Below, piece by piece: positions 30,431-39,332 of a stretch of 39,364 bases of DNA. This DNA is from a virus. The notes beneath the pieces were generated by a model. That model made no database searches. It saw nothing but the letters and a program-made list of their open reading frames with translations, and was not told the origin of the DNA. The position numbers and the translations under genes were made by a program. Location of the stretch: IMG/VR virus record IMGVR_UViG_3300049217_000020, positions 1 to 39,364 of that record, one strand, 5' to 3'. Numbering within the stretch: the stretch's first letter is position 1; every line of letters begins with the position of its first letter.

Positions 30431-31968
30431 TGGCACGTTTCGGATTAATTGGACCATCATACTCTTCGCAGTCGCTCAATGCCGACTGCCAGGTTACTAT
30501 GAATTGGTACACCGAAATTCTGGAGCAGGTAAACGGAAAGTCGGCAATGGTGCTCTATCCGACTCCCGGCGAGTCTGTTTTCGCGGCTCTGCCCGGGCAA
30601 CCTGTGCGCGGTCAGTGCGAAATTAACGGGCGAGCATTTGCAGTCTCGGGAACGAATTTCTGTGAAGTGTTTGCCAATGGCACTTTCAGCGTCATCGCTC
30701 AGACGGGTAACGATCTTTCAAATGTTTACATGGTTGCGAGTCCGCAGCAACTTGTTATTGTTTCCGCCGGTAATCTCTATGTTTATTGGCTGCAAACCAC
30801 GACAGGCGGAACGAATCCGCAGGTTGCAGGAACATTTAAGAAGATTCCGAATACCAATTTCACGCTTCCCGGCGGATCGATTGGTATTCCGCAGCAGGTG
30901 GAATACATCGATGGATTCTTCATTTTACTGATGCGGAATTCGCAGACAATTTATCTATCGACGCCGTTTGATGCGTCAACGTGGCCCGCTTTGCAATTTA
31001 TAACCGTGTCCGTATTCTCGGACAATGTGCAGTCGATCATCGCCAATCAGCGCCGATTGTGGGTGCTGGGTCGCAAGCGCAGCACTGTGTATTACGATTC
31101 AGGAAGCGCGAACATCTTCGATGTTGACCCAAGCGGAACGATGGAAACAGGGACAGCATCGACATCTGCAAGCGTGCGCCTCGATAACGCTGTGTTTTGG
31201 CTCGATCAGGATGAGAGAGGCTCTGGCGTCGTACGGCGAGGCGAAGGATACACACCGACGCGGGTTAGCAACCACGCCATCGAATTCGCAATGCAGGGCT
31301 ACCCGACAATCGCCGACTGCGTTGCTTACAGTTACCAGGATCAGGGACACGCGTTTGCTGTGTTCAATTTTCCCACTGCGAATAAAACATGGGTTTACGA
31401 TGTGGCGACAAACTCATGGCATGAGCGGTCATTCTTTAATTCGCAGACGGGTCTGCTTTCGATGCACAAGAGCCAGAATCATTCATTCGCGTTTGGCAAG
31501 CACCTGGTCGGCGATCCATTCAGCGGGAACCTGTATCAGTTGTCGATTAACACGCCAACCGATAATGGCGGGCCGATCAGGCGCATTCGACGTTCTCCGC
31601 ACATTTCGACTGAAAACAAGTGGACGTTTTACAATGAACTGATTCTGGATGTTGAGGCGGGGCTTGGGCCTCAGCCGCCATTGCTCGATGGCGCAGGGAA
31701 TGCTCGCGGGCCGCAGATCATTCTTCGCTGGTCGAAGGATTATGGGCATACGTGGAGCAACGAATACATGCTCGACGCTGGGCAAGCGGGACAATTCAAG
31801 CAGCGGTTGCGGAAATCGCGCATGGGTCGGGCGCGGGACATGGTATTTGAGATTTCGACTACCGATCCGATTCCGTGGCGAATCATTGAAGGGTACATTG
31901 ACGCCGATGGACCTGCCCCGATGAAGGCGAAACAGAGATTGGCGTCAACGTATGGGCAGGTAACTTAA
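30430..31968 (+). CDS. Tail accessory factor/packaged-DNA stabiliser, P22 gp10-like
   Basis: A 512-residue beta-propeller-like protein (P22 gp10 has 472). GPSYSSQSLNADCQVTMNWY, MVLYPTPGESVFAALPGQPV, RGQCEINGRAFAVSGTNFCE and the C-terminal GRARDMVFEISTTDPIPWRI are typical of packaged-DNA stabilisation proteins (Phage_stabilise family). It binds under the gp4-like ring and forms the hub for tail spikes or needle. Starts in a TAATG overlap. Confidence 0.85.
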   Translation: MARFGLIGPSYSSQSLNADCQVTMNWYTEILEQVNGKSAMVLYPTPGESVFAALPGQPVRGQCEINGRAFAVSGTNFCEVFANGTFSVIAQTGNDLSNVYMVASPQQLVIVSAGNLYVYWLQTTTGGTNPQVAGTFKKIPNTNFTLPGGSIGIPQQVEYIDGFFILLMRNSQTIYLSTPFDASTWPALQFITVSVFSDNVQSIIANQRRLWVLGRKRSTVYYDSGSANIFDVDPSGTMETGTASTSASVRLDNAVFWLDQDERGSGVVRRGEGYTPTRVSNHAIEFAMQGYPTIADCVAYSYQDQGHAFAVFNFPTANKTWVYDVATNSWHERSFFNSQTGLLSMHKSQNHSFAFGKHLVGDPFSGNLYQLSINTPTDNGGPIRRIRRSPHISTENKWTFYNELILDVEAGLGPQPPLLDGAGNARGPQIILRWSKDYGHTWSNEYMLDAGQAGQFKQRLRKSRMGRARDMVFEISTTDPIPWRIIEGYIDADGPAPMKAKQRLASTYGQVT

Positions 31969-32219
31969 TGTCAACGACAGGACAGCCTGTAGCGCCTCCG
32001 CCAGCGAGTACTGCAATCGTTGACAAGCAGGGGAATCTTACTCCGCCGTGGATTCAATGGCTGACAAGCATTTGGGATTCGGTTACCGGGCCAGCGCATA
32101 CCACGGCTCCGGCAACATCGGCGGCGAATGGTTACGCGGGGCAATTGGCTTATGATCAGAATTTTCTATATGTTTATGTGGGGAGTGCATGGAAAAGAAT
32201 TCCGCTGAACTCATTTTAG
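31968..32219 (+). CDS. Small tail protein, N-terminal head-binding-like
   Basis: An 83-residue protein in a TAATG overlap. It begins with a Pro/Thr-rich STTGQPVAPPPASTAIVDKQ, then NLTPPWIQWLTSIWDSV and AYDQNFLYVYVGSAWKRIPL. This pattern resembles adaptor/head-binding segments of short tail proteins in podoviruses. Its 3' end overlaps the acyl carrier protein gene by 31 bases. Confidence 0.6.
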   Translation: MSTTGQPVAPPPASTAIVDKQGNLTPPWIQWLTSIWDSVTGPAHTTAPATSAANGYAGQLAYDQNFLYVYVGSAWKRIPLNSF

Positions 32220-32410
32220 ATATCATCGCGGAAGTGGCGGATGTTCCGAAATCGGAACTGCGTTCCGATGCCACATTCGAGAAACTTGGAATGGATTCCC
32301 TAGATTTTATTCTTCTGATTCAGGAATTACGCGACAGGATAGGTCCGATCACGGATGAACAAGCAATGAAGATTGAATCGGTGGGACAGCTTTTGGAGGC
32401 TTTTTGCTGA
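32189..32410 (+). CDS. Acyl carrier protein
   Basis: A 73-residue protein with the ACP layout: acidic helical (LILDIIAEVADVPKSELRSD, ATFEKLG) then the phosphopantetheine attachment site MDSL (Ser37) and LDFILLIQELRDRIGPITDE, ending VGQLLEAFC. E. coli ACP has 77 residues and Ser36. ATG 32189 has GGGGAG 5 bases upstream and lies within the end of the preceding gene. If phosphopantetheinylated by a host enzyme, it could carry an acyl chain. The next gene, a GNAT, overlaps its stop by 7 bases, so the pair is translated together in the virion operon. Confidence 0.85.
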   Translation: MEKNSAELILDIIAEVADVPKSELRSDATFEKLGMDSLDFILLIQELRDRIGPITDEQAMKIESVGQLLEAFC

Positions 32411-32859
32411 CGTACCAAATCGAGCGATGGGCTGATTTTGTGAAGGATGGAAGGGAGTTGTTCCCTGAGCATTATAAGGAACTAGCCCGCGACCAAGACA
32501 AGATTAAGCTCGATATCAATGAAGATTTGTACGTGGACGCCGACGCGCGTGGAATAGGTCATATTGTCACAGTTCGCGATAGCGGCAAACTCGCGGGATA
32601 TACGATTCTTGGCCTTATGCCGCACTTGCATTACAAGAGTGCGGGGCTGATGGCGATGATCGACGTGTACTACCTGATGCCGAAATATCGCAAGGGCGGA
32701 ACGGGGGCAAAGATGATCATGTTTGCCGAATCAACATTGCGAAAGAAAGGCGTCACGAAGATTTATTTCAGCACGAAGGTTCATCAGAACAATGGCCCAT
32801 TACTCGAAGCAATGGGCTTCACGCATTCGGATGATGTTTACACGAAGGTGTTAATCTAA
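32404..32859 (+). CDS. GNAT-family acyltransferase
   Basis: A 151-residue protein from TTG 32404 (GGAGG upstream, 4 bases), CTG 32407 also possible. GNAT features are clear: a leading helix, beta-strands DLYVDADARGIGHIVTV and GKLAGYTILGLMPHLHYKSA, motif A YRKGGTGAKM (the acyl-CoA pyrophosphate loop, Arg-x-x-Gly-x-Gly), then helix FAESTLRKKGVTKIYFSTKV and GFTHSDDVYTKVLI. The variant with PHLHYK and YLMP is familiar from phage-encoded GNATs in structural regions. With the ACP directly upstream, the donor might be acyl-ACP instead of acetyl-CoA. The target is unknown. Confidence 0.85.
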   Translation: MLTYQIERWADFVKDGRELFPEHYKELARDQDKIKLDINEDLYVDADARGIGHIVTVRDSGKLAGYTILGLMPHLHYKSAGLMAMIDVYYLMPKYRKGGTGAKMIMFAESTLRKKGVTKIYFSTKVHQNNGPLLEAMGFTHSDDVYTKVLI

Positions 32860-33731
32860 TGGGCATCGGGACAGCAGTCGGCATCGGAGGAATTGCAGCC
32901 GGAGTAGGCGGCGCGGTTGCATCAACGTCCGCCGCTGGAACTCAAGCCGACGCCGCCAACAACGCCACGATTACTCAAGCTCAAGAGGCGCAGAACGCGC
33001 TTGATTTTCAGAAACAGGAATGGCAAACGCAGCAGACGAATGAAGCTCCATTCCTGCAAGCGGGGCAGCAGAGCATTGGCAACATTCAATCGGAACTGGC
33101 GCAAGGCAACAATGGTCCCTTTGCGCCGTGGACCGGGCAATTCACAGCGCCGACCGCCGAAGAAGCTGCGCAGACCCCGGGCTATCAATTCCAATTACAG
33201 CAAGGCGAGCAATCACTTCAGAATTCAGCAGCGGCGAATGGCGGACTGCTTACAGGTGGGGCACTGAAGGGGATTGATCAGTATTCTCAGGGACTTGCAT
33301 CGACGAATTACCAGAACACGTATCAGAACGCTCTGACACAATACCAGAGCGCGTACAACACGTTTCAGAATAATCAGGCGAACCTGTTCAATCGGCAAGC
33401 ATCGGTTGCCGGAATTGGTCAAACGACAGCGGGGCAGCTTGGCTCGCAAGGTCAGGCGGCAGCATCGAACGCTGGCAATATTAGCGTGAACCTGGGACAG
33501 CAGATTGGAAACAATTTGCAGAACGCGGGGGCTGCTACGGCGAGCGGATATGTGGGAGCGGCGAATTCATTGACGAGCGGAGTCAATGGAATCACTGGAG
33601 CAATGACGTTGCAGCAATTGCTTGCGGGACAGACTGGCGGATATAACGCTCCATTTTACGGATATACCGCTCCATTTTACGGGCCTACCGATCAGCAGCT
33701 TGGGTACGATCCCACGGGAGGTGCCGTCTAA
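32859..33731 (+). CDS. Ejection protein, P22 gp7-like (probable)
   Basis: A 290-residue protein starting in a TAATG overlap, very rich in Gln, Ala, Gly and Asn. Ala-rich hydrophobic N-terminus (GIGGIAAGVGGAVASTSAAG), then EAPFLQAGQQSIGNIQSELA and TPGYQFQLQQGEQSLQNSAA, as in gp7-like ejection proteins. A short repeat NAPFYGY-TAPFYGP occurs near the end. These proteins are packaged in the head and enter the host envelope with the DNA. Identification by pattern and position. Confidence 0.7.
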   Translation: MGIGTAVGIGGIAAGVGGAVASTSAAGTQADAANNATITQAQEAQNALDFQKQEWQTQQTNEAPFLQAGQQSIGNIQSELAQGNNGPFAPWTGQFTAPTAEEAAQTPGYQFQLQQGEQSLQNSAAANGGLLTGGALKGIDQYSQGLASTNYQNTYQNALTQYQSAYNTFQNNQANLFNRQASVAGIGQTTAGQLGSQGQAAASNAGNISVNLGQQIGNNLQNAGAATASGYVGAANSLTSGVNGITGAMTLQQLLAGQTGGYNAPFYGYTAPFYGPTDQQLGYDPTGGAV

Positions 33732-35293
33732 TGGCTTCCATTCCTTTGCCCTCTCTCAGCATTCGACCTCCCGAGAATCCGCTTGACCAGTACGCGAAAG
33801 CACTATCCGTGAAATCAATGATCGGCGGGCAGCAGATACAGCAGGAACAACTCAAGGGTGCGCAACTCGAAAACCAGAATGTGCAGCAGTCGATTGCCGA
33901 CCGCAATGCGATGACTCAAGCGTTGAAAGATTGGGATGGTCAGGATTTTAACGCGCTTCCATCCCTCGTTCTAAAAAACGGCGGTTCGGCCAATGCTGTA
34001 TTTGGATTGCGAAAGCAGATTCTCGACCAGAAGCAGACGCTATCGAAAATAGCTTCGGATGATGCCACGACAGGCAGCAAGAATCTTGAAACTATTATCA
34101 GCAAGCGCGACCAGATTGCCGGAAGCTTGGAATCGCTGGTTGATCCCAATTCCGTGTCAGACGATAATTTACACACCGAAGCCACAAAAACAGTTAACGG
34201 ATTGATGGCTTCGGGAATGATCGACTCTGAACATGGGCAGCAACTGCAAAGCGTTATTGACTCGACGAAGGACCCGAAGACGCTCCGCACAGGCATCGAT
34301 CATTATGCAAAGACTCAGATGGGCGCGAAGGCCCTTGCAGAGCAAGCCTTACAGCAAGCCAATAGCGGCAAGGCTGTAGCGGAGGCGAATCTCGCCAATC
34401 AAAAAGTGAAGCTGTATTCGAATACGAAGCCTGGAGACTTCGATCAACTGATCGATCAGCTTGTCCCCCCTGTGCAGGGAAATCCAAACTCGGACTTGAA
34501 TCAGCAAGCAAAAACAATGGCGAACGGCTTGCTTGCTCGCGGAGATTATGAAGGTGCTGCAAAGTCTCTTGAAAACATTCAGCATGTCGTCAATCAGCGA
34601 TCCGAAACAAACTTTGTGCAGAATCGTGAAGATTACAGGCAGGCGCTGAATCGCCAGGCAAATCAGTCCAATCAATTGCAAAAGAACGGCCTCGAACAAC
34701 TCGATAAAGTGTGGACCGATCCGCAGCACGGTTATACTCAGTTCCTGGCGCAGGCAAACGCGACAAAGACGGCGATTGCCGACGCGAAGGATGGAAACGA
34801 GCTTGCCGCATCGCTGGCACCGTTGATGACTGTTCTCGGAGTGAATAGCTTTGCCGGAGTCCATCGCATCAATCCTCAGGAGTATGAATCCGCCGGTCCT
34901 GGAGTCGGTAGCGTATATCGTCACATCAATACCGCGCTCGATAAAGCGGCGTCTGGAAAATTGAATCCGGATACCGCTTCTGAAATGGGCACGCTGATCG
35001 ATCAACTCATAAAATCGAAGTACGACTCGCTTCTTCCCGCGTCTCAACTCATCGCTAAAAATGCGGGACTTGATTCGACGAAAACCACCATTTTTGATAA
35101 GGATGGAAATCCGAACACGCTTGACAATGCCGCGAAGGGGGTTGTCGCGCCAAGGAATCCGGCGCAGCAAAACATAAACCCCCCAGCCGGAAAGACAACT
35201 GTGTACGACCCGGAAGGCACGCCGCACTTTGTTTTTTCCAATAAGGTGAATGATTTTCTGGCCGATCCTCAGTACAAAGGATGGCATCGCTAA
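33731..35293 (+). CDS. Ejection protein, P22 gp20-like (probable)
   Basis: A 520-residue Gln/Ala/Asn-rich helical protein starting in a TAATG overlap. It contains GGQQIQQEQLKGAQLENQNV, then charged helices (LNRQANQSNQLQKNGLEQLD) and a C-terminal Lys/Gly-rich region. Its size and place among the ejection-type genes agree with the second ejection protein of P22-like phages (gp20). No catalytic motif is visible. Confidence 0.65.
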   Translation: MASIPLPSLSIRPPENPLDQYAKALSVKSMIGGQQIQQEQLKGAQLENQNVQQSIADRNAMTQALKDWDGQDFNALPSLVLKNGGSANAVFGLRKQILDQKQTLSKIASDDATTGSKNLETIISKRDQIAGSLESLVDPNSVSDDNLHTEATKTVNGLMASGMIDSEHGQQLQSVIDSTKDPKTLRTGIDHYAKTQMGAKALAEQALQQANSGKAVAEANLANQKVKLYSNTKPGDFDQLIDQLVPPVQGNPNSDLNQQAKTMANGLLARGDYEGAAKSLENIQHVVNQRSETNFVQNREDYRQALNRQANQSNQLQKNGLEQLDKVWTDPQHGYTQFLAQANATKTAIADAKDGNELAASLAPLMTVLGVNSFAGVHRINPQEYESAGPGVGSVYRHINTALDKAASGKLNPDTASEMGTLIDQLIKSKYDSLLPASQLIAKNAGLDSTKTTIFDKDGNPNTLDNAAKGVVAPRNPAQQNINPPAGKTTVYDPEGTPHFVFSNKVNDFLADPQYKGWHR

Positions 35294-37035
35294 TGGGGAA
35301 AAATGATTATGGCCTTGAAGCGGCGAATGTCTCTACGCAGAACGCGTATGGGCTTGAGCCTGCTTCCGCGAATGGTCCTACAATCAGTCCCGGAAAGTCG
35401 TGGTCTGATATTTTCGCGGAAAGCGGCGATGCTCCTGCGATTACCGATGCGTTGGAAAAGCTCGGGCAAATGGCAAGCTTCACTCCGCAAGGCGAAAAAG
35501 AGCATCCGATTCAAGCAGCAGTAGGGCAGATGGTGGATAAGTTGAAAGGGTATCTTTTCGGTGGCGCTGTAAACAAGCAGAACAACATCGGCACAGGTGA
35601 GTACGGGATGCTCAACAATCCTGTTGCAGGCTTGGTGATGGCGGCTCCCGAAGATGAAACCATCAATCTCGTTCGAAACATTGCGAAGCATCCCGTGGAA
35701 GCCGCCAAAGCCGCTGTTAAATCGTTGTCGAGCACTGATGCAGGCCGCGCGGTAACACAAACACTCTCGCCCGAGATGGCCGCGACTCCAGTATCGATCA
35801 CACGCAGCGCGGGAACAACTGGCGGAGCGGCCACGACGCAAATCACCAATGAAGATGTTTTGCAGCACGCTGCCGATTTAGGATTAAAGATGTCTCCGGC
35901 TGAAGCATTGCAAACCGATTTCGCCAAAGGGCAGCAGACTCTCGGAGAAAGTGCGCCGATACGCGGAGCGAATATAAAGGCGGCAACCGCTGCGGACAGG
36001 TCAAAGCTTTCGGATGCGGTCGAAGAGTTTCAGGACAAGCTAGACCCTGCGCGATTGGGGTTAACTTCCGAGTCGGCAGGAGAGCATCTGCAAAATTCGG
36101 CGCAAATAGCTAAAGACGTGATGAAGGAAAACGTCAATAATGCTTACGATTCGGTAAAAGAGCAACAAGCGGATTTAGCCGGAGACGCGACCGGAAGACT
36201 TCGCAAACTGATTCATGATGAAAAATTCGCCAGACAGCCGAGTGCAGCTGTAGAACAGCCCGTGCTGCAAACAAGCGCGGCAAAATCGGCGCTTGATGAT
36301 ATTGAAGCAAGTCTTTCCGATCCTGCGATGCATGGCAGGCAATCGATTCAATCGTTGCGCAATCTTCGCACTAATTTTCTGGAAAAGGCCAATGCCTACG
36401 GTCAAAACGCTTTATCTGATAGTGGTCAGCGGATTTATAAGCTTGCGGCTTCTCAGGTGGATCGTTCCATTATGGATGCTGCAAAGGGAACGCCTTTCGA
36501 GGAAACTTTCCGGGCTGCGGGCGCTCAAAACGCGAAGCTTCAGGAGTTGTACAACCAGCCAGGATCGCCGCTTTATCGCATCCTTAACACTGATGATCCG
36601 GCCAAAGTTGCCGATGGAATCCTCAATCGAGGATCGGTCCATGAAATTGAAACATTGAAAGGCGAGAATTTTGATTTGGGGCCGCTTGCGAGGCAAGCCG
36701 TAGAGGATATAAAGAGCGGCGGTTATCGCATAACGAAAGACGGACTTGGCGGTTATCCCGATACTTTTCTGCGATCTTTGCTCGGTCCCGACCAAACTCG
36801 TGAATTGTATTTGAAGTCTGAACTAGCGCGAAGGTTAAGCGAAAACTACAACCCTTCAGGGACAGCGAAGATGTTGATGAGCGGATCGCAGTTTAATCCG
36901 AAAGTTGCTGTTGCTTCGCAAATCGCGGCCAGCAGGGCTGCGCGTGTAGACCCGTTATCGTTTTTACCGAAATCTCCAATAACCGGAGAGACTTTAGCCT
37001 CGCCGGAAGAATTGTTCAAGAGGCCATCGCCATGA
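35293..37035 (+). CDS. Ejection protein, P22 gp16-like (probable)
   Basis: A 580-residue protein from ATG 35293 (TAATG overlap); an in-frame ATG at 35281 is possible. Helical and Ala/Lys/Glu-rich (AVEEFQDKLDPARLGLTSES, FETFRAA-like regions), with several regions like LRTNFLEKANAYGQ and GGYPDTFLRSLL. No lytic transglycosylase signature is visible. It fits the third, largest ejection protein (gp16) of P22-like phages by position. It overlaps the next gene by 4 bases. Confidence 0.6.
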   Translation: MGKNDYGLEAANVSTQNAYGLEPASANGPTISPGKSWSDIFAESGDAPAITDALEKLGQMASFTPQGEKEHPIQAAVGQMVDKLKGYLFGGAVNKQNNIGTGEYGMLNNPVAGLVMAAPEDETINLVRNIAKHPVEAAKAAVKSLSSTDAGRAVTQTLSPEMAATPVSITRSAGTTGGAATTQITNEDVLQHAADLGLKMSPAEALQTDFAKGQQTLGESAPIRGANIKAATAADRSKLSDAVEEFQDKLDPARLGLTSESAGEHLQNSAQIAKDVMKENVNNAYDSVKEQQADLAGDATGRLRKLIHDEKFARQPSAAVEQPVLQTSAAKSALDDIEASLSDPAMHGRQSIQSLRNLRTNFLEKANAYGQNALSDSGQRIYKLAASQVDRSIMDAAKGTPFEETFRAAGAQNAKLQELYNQPGSPLYRILNTDDPAKVADGILNRGSVHEIETLKGENFDLGPLARQAVEDIKSGGYRITKDGLGGYPDTFLRSLLGPDQTRELYLKSELARRLSENYNPSGTAKMLMSGSQFNPKVAVASQIAASRAARVDPLSFLPKSPITGETLASPEELFKRPSP

Positions 37036-38363
37036 AAAAACTATTCCTTTTAGCGGCAATCTTCTTCCTGTGCGGATGTCCGCGAGCGAAGGCGCAAGTT
37101 CCTGTCACGCTCAATCCGTATCAGCGTCAGCAGTTCTTTGACGTGAACGGAAACCCGCTGAACGGCGGCTGCGTCTTCACATATTCCGCCGGAACCTCAA
37201 CGCCACTGGCAACGTATACGGACTACACGGGCCTTTTTCAGAACACGAATCCCGTCATCCTCGATTCTGCGGGTGAGGCTGTGCTGTGGCTTTCCGCGAA
37301 TGCCTACCGCCTCGTTCTGTACTCAAACGGAGGCGTGAACTGCGCCAGCGGCACGCAGCAATGGACGTTGGATTTTGTGACGCCTCCGCCGTTTCTTGCA
37401 GGAAACAATGCTTGGACAGGGAACGAAACGCACTCGGGGACGGAAACGTTTAACGCAGCGGTGGTGTTGAATGGCGGCGGCTCTTTGAATGGAACGATAT
37501 CCGGCTCGCCTAATTTTTCCGGCAATCCTACTTTTTCTGGAACTCCTTCATTCTCAAACAATCAATCTTTTCCTTCCGGGATAAGCACCGATACTATTTC
37601 CGGGACATTTACAAGCGGAGGAACGTTTAACATAACCGGCGCAAATGGCACAGGTGGTTTTGCCGGAGAGTCTGTAAACATAAACGGTGGAAATGGTAGC
37701 TCGACCGGAGGAGGCGGCGGGAATATCATCGGCACAGCAGGAAGCGCCGCAACGGCAAATTTCGCGGGCGGTCAAGTCGAACTGTTGAGTGGTTCCGGAA
37801 TGGGCACTGCTGCTGGTGGAGCAATATCCCGCACGGCTGGAACCGGAGGCAGTACGGCGGGGACCGGCGGAGCGATCATTGACACGGCTGGAACCGGAGG
37901 CGCTGGCGGCAATGGCGGTGATATTGACGAGTTTCCTGGCGCGGCTGGGGCCGGCGGAAATACTGGATCGTTTGTGATTGGCACGTCTGGGCGAATCAAG
38001 CTCCAAGTCAATGCGACGACGCAAGCACCCACGTGCATCTCCAGCGGAATTGGCGGTGCCGGAACGTGCACGCTCGCAAACTATTCTTCTGACTCGAGTG
38101 GACGCATAATCCTAACTCCCGCTGCCGGCGTAGCGGCGCTCGGTCTTATCACATTGACGTTCAATCAATCGATGGGTTCTCTCGGGTCGGTCTGTCAATT
38201 CATGCTAGATCAAGCAGGTACAGGGCAGTGGCCTACGACATCTGTAATCTTCGGCGACGCTGAAGGCACGTTTACAGCTACAGCCGACTGGAACACAAAC
38301 GGAGCGGCGCTCGTTGCGGGTTCAACATATGGAATCAAATATAGCTGCATGGGGCGACAATGA
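37032..38363 (+). CDS. Tail fibre-like protein, Gly-rich, Sec leader
   Basis: A 443-residue protein in an ATGA overlap. Residues 1-21 form a Sec leader (MKKLFLLAAIFFLCGCPRAK); the LCGC part also resembles a lipobox, and AKA-Q a normal cleavage site. Residues 25-95 are a tail-fibre-type domain: NPYQRQQFFDVNGNPLNGGC, TYTDYTGLFQNTNPVILDSA. The middle is a Gly/Thr/Ala-rich region with PE-PGRS-like short repeats (GTGGAGGNGGD), and the end is a beta domain. Surface/host contact is likely. Confidence 0.72.
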   Translation: MKKLFLLAAIFFLCGCPRAKAQVPVTLNPYQRQQFFDVNGNPLNGGCVFTYSAGTSTPLATYTDYTGLFQNTNPVILDSAGEAVLWLSANAYRLVLYSNGGVNCASGTQQWTLDFVTPPPFLAGNNAWTGNETHSGTETFNAAVVLNGGGSLNGTISGSPNFSGNPTFSGTPSFSNNQSFPSGISTDTISGTFTSGGTFNITGANGTGGFAGESVNINGGNGSSTGGGGGNIIGTAGSAATANFAGGQVELLSGSGMGTAAGGAISRTAGTGGSTAGTGGAIIDTAGTGGAGGNGGDIDEFPGAAGAGGNTGSFVIGTSGRIKLQVNATTQAPTCISSGIGGAGTCTLANYSSDSSGRIILTPAAGVAALGLITLTFNQSMGSLGSVCQFMLDQAGTGQWPTTSVIFGDAEGTFTATADWNTNGAALVAGSTYGIKYSCMGRQ

Positions 38364-39268
38364 GACTTCTCAAGCAATTAATTTTTTTGCTTATTATTCT
38401 GGCGTGCTCGCTTTCCGCGCACGCTCAGGGCGTGCGTTTCTCGTCTCAGGTAACGCAATCCGCGACGGTTGCCGGATTTCCTGGAGTGTTGATTACTCCT
38501 GCAAGTCCCATTATCGCGTTCTGCAATGCTCCGGCAAACGCTGTCCCGTGCACGAATAAAGCGACGACTTACACGGATGTGACTCTTGCGACGCCGTGCT
38601 CCACGTCCACACAGATTGTGCTTGACGGAACAACTTCGTGCGTATCTTCTCCCGATGCGCAGAATAATTGGGGTGTGTGGGTTGCTTCAGGTCAATACGC
38701 TTACACCATCACGATTTCTGGAGCGAACTTTGGGCCATACTATGTTACGGCGACGAGTAATGCAGGCTGGGCGTACCTGGGTACGCCGAATACATGGTTA
38801 GCATCACAGACTTTTAATAGTATCGCTGTTTTCAATTCCGGTTATGAGTTGGCAGCTAATGCGCCTATTGAGTCCGTAGAAGGAACCTTTTCAACTACGG
38901 CACCGGGCTGGGATATCTGCTATGGCGACTCTACAGCCCATGCCCTCGAATGCAGTTACAACGGGGGCAATTATGGCCCCGTAGGACGCATCATGAACTC
39001 CGCGTCCACGCCTTTGAATACGGGAGCACTGGCGGGTGCGGGATGCGAGCCCACCATAACTATCGGCGCATCGAACGCCACAACCAGTTCCCGCATCACG
39101 TGGAATTTCGCCACGGACCCGTCAAGCGTGGCGGGTTACGGTTCAGCTCCCGTCGCAGCTATTAAACTCGACGTATGGCCCACGAATGGATTTGTGAATT
39201 TCAGGCAATGCTCAGCGGTAGCCGTAACGCCTGGAGCGATAAGTATATTGTGGGATATTATTGGATGA
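38360..39268 (+). CDS. Tail-associated beta protein with Sec leader
   Basis: A 302-residue protein in an ATGA overlap. Leader MRLLKQLIFLLIILACSLSA ends AHA-Q. The mature protein is beta-rich with several Cys (FCNAPANAVPC, TPCSTSTQIVLDGTTSCVSS) and GVWVASGQYAYTITISGANF, like fibre or adhesin domains. Part of a run of such proteins leading across the window ends to the protein at 16. Function inferred from context. Confidence 0.68.
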   Translation: MRLLKQLIFLLIILACSLSAHAQGVRFSSQVTQSATVAGFPGVLITPASPIIAFCNAPANAVPCTNKATTYTDVTLATPCSTSTQIVLDGTTSCVSSPDAQNNWGVWVASGQYAYTITISGANFGPYYVTATSNAGWAYLGTPNTWLASQTFNSIAVFNSGYELAANAPIESVEGTFSTTAPGWDICYGDSTAHALECSYNGGNYGPVGRIMNSASTPLNTGALAGAGCEPTITIGASNATTSSRITWNFATDPSSVAGYGSAPVAAIKLDVWPTNGFVNFRQCSAVAVTPGAISILWDIIG

Positions 39269-39332
39269 TGTTCTTGGCTATATTTGCATCATTTGACTGC
39301 ATGGCAACGCATAATTAAATGGAGCATCCTCA

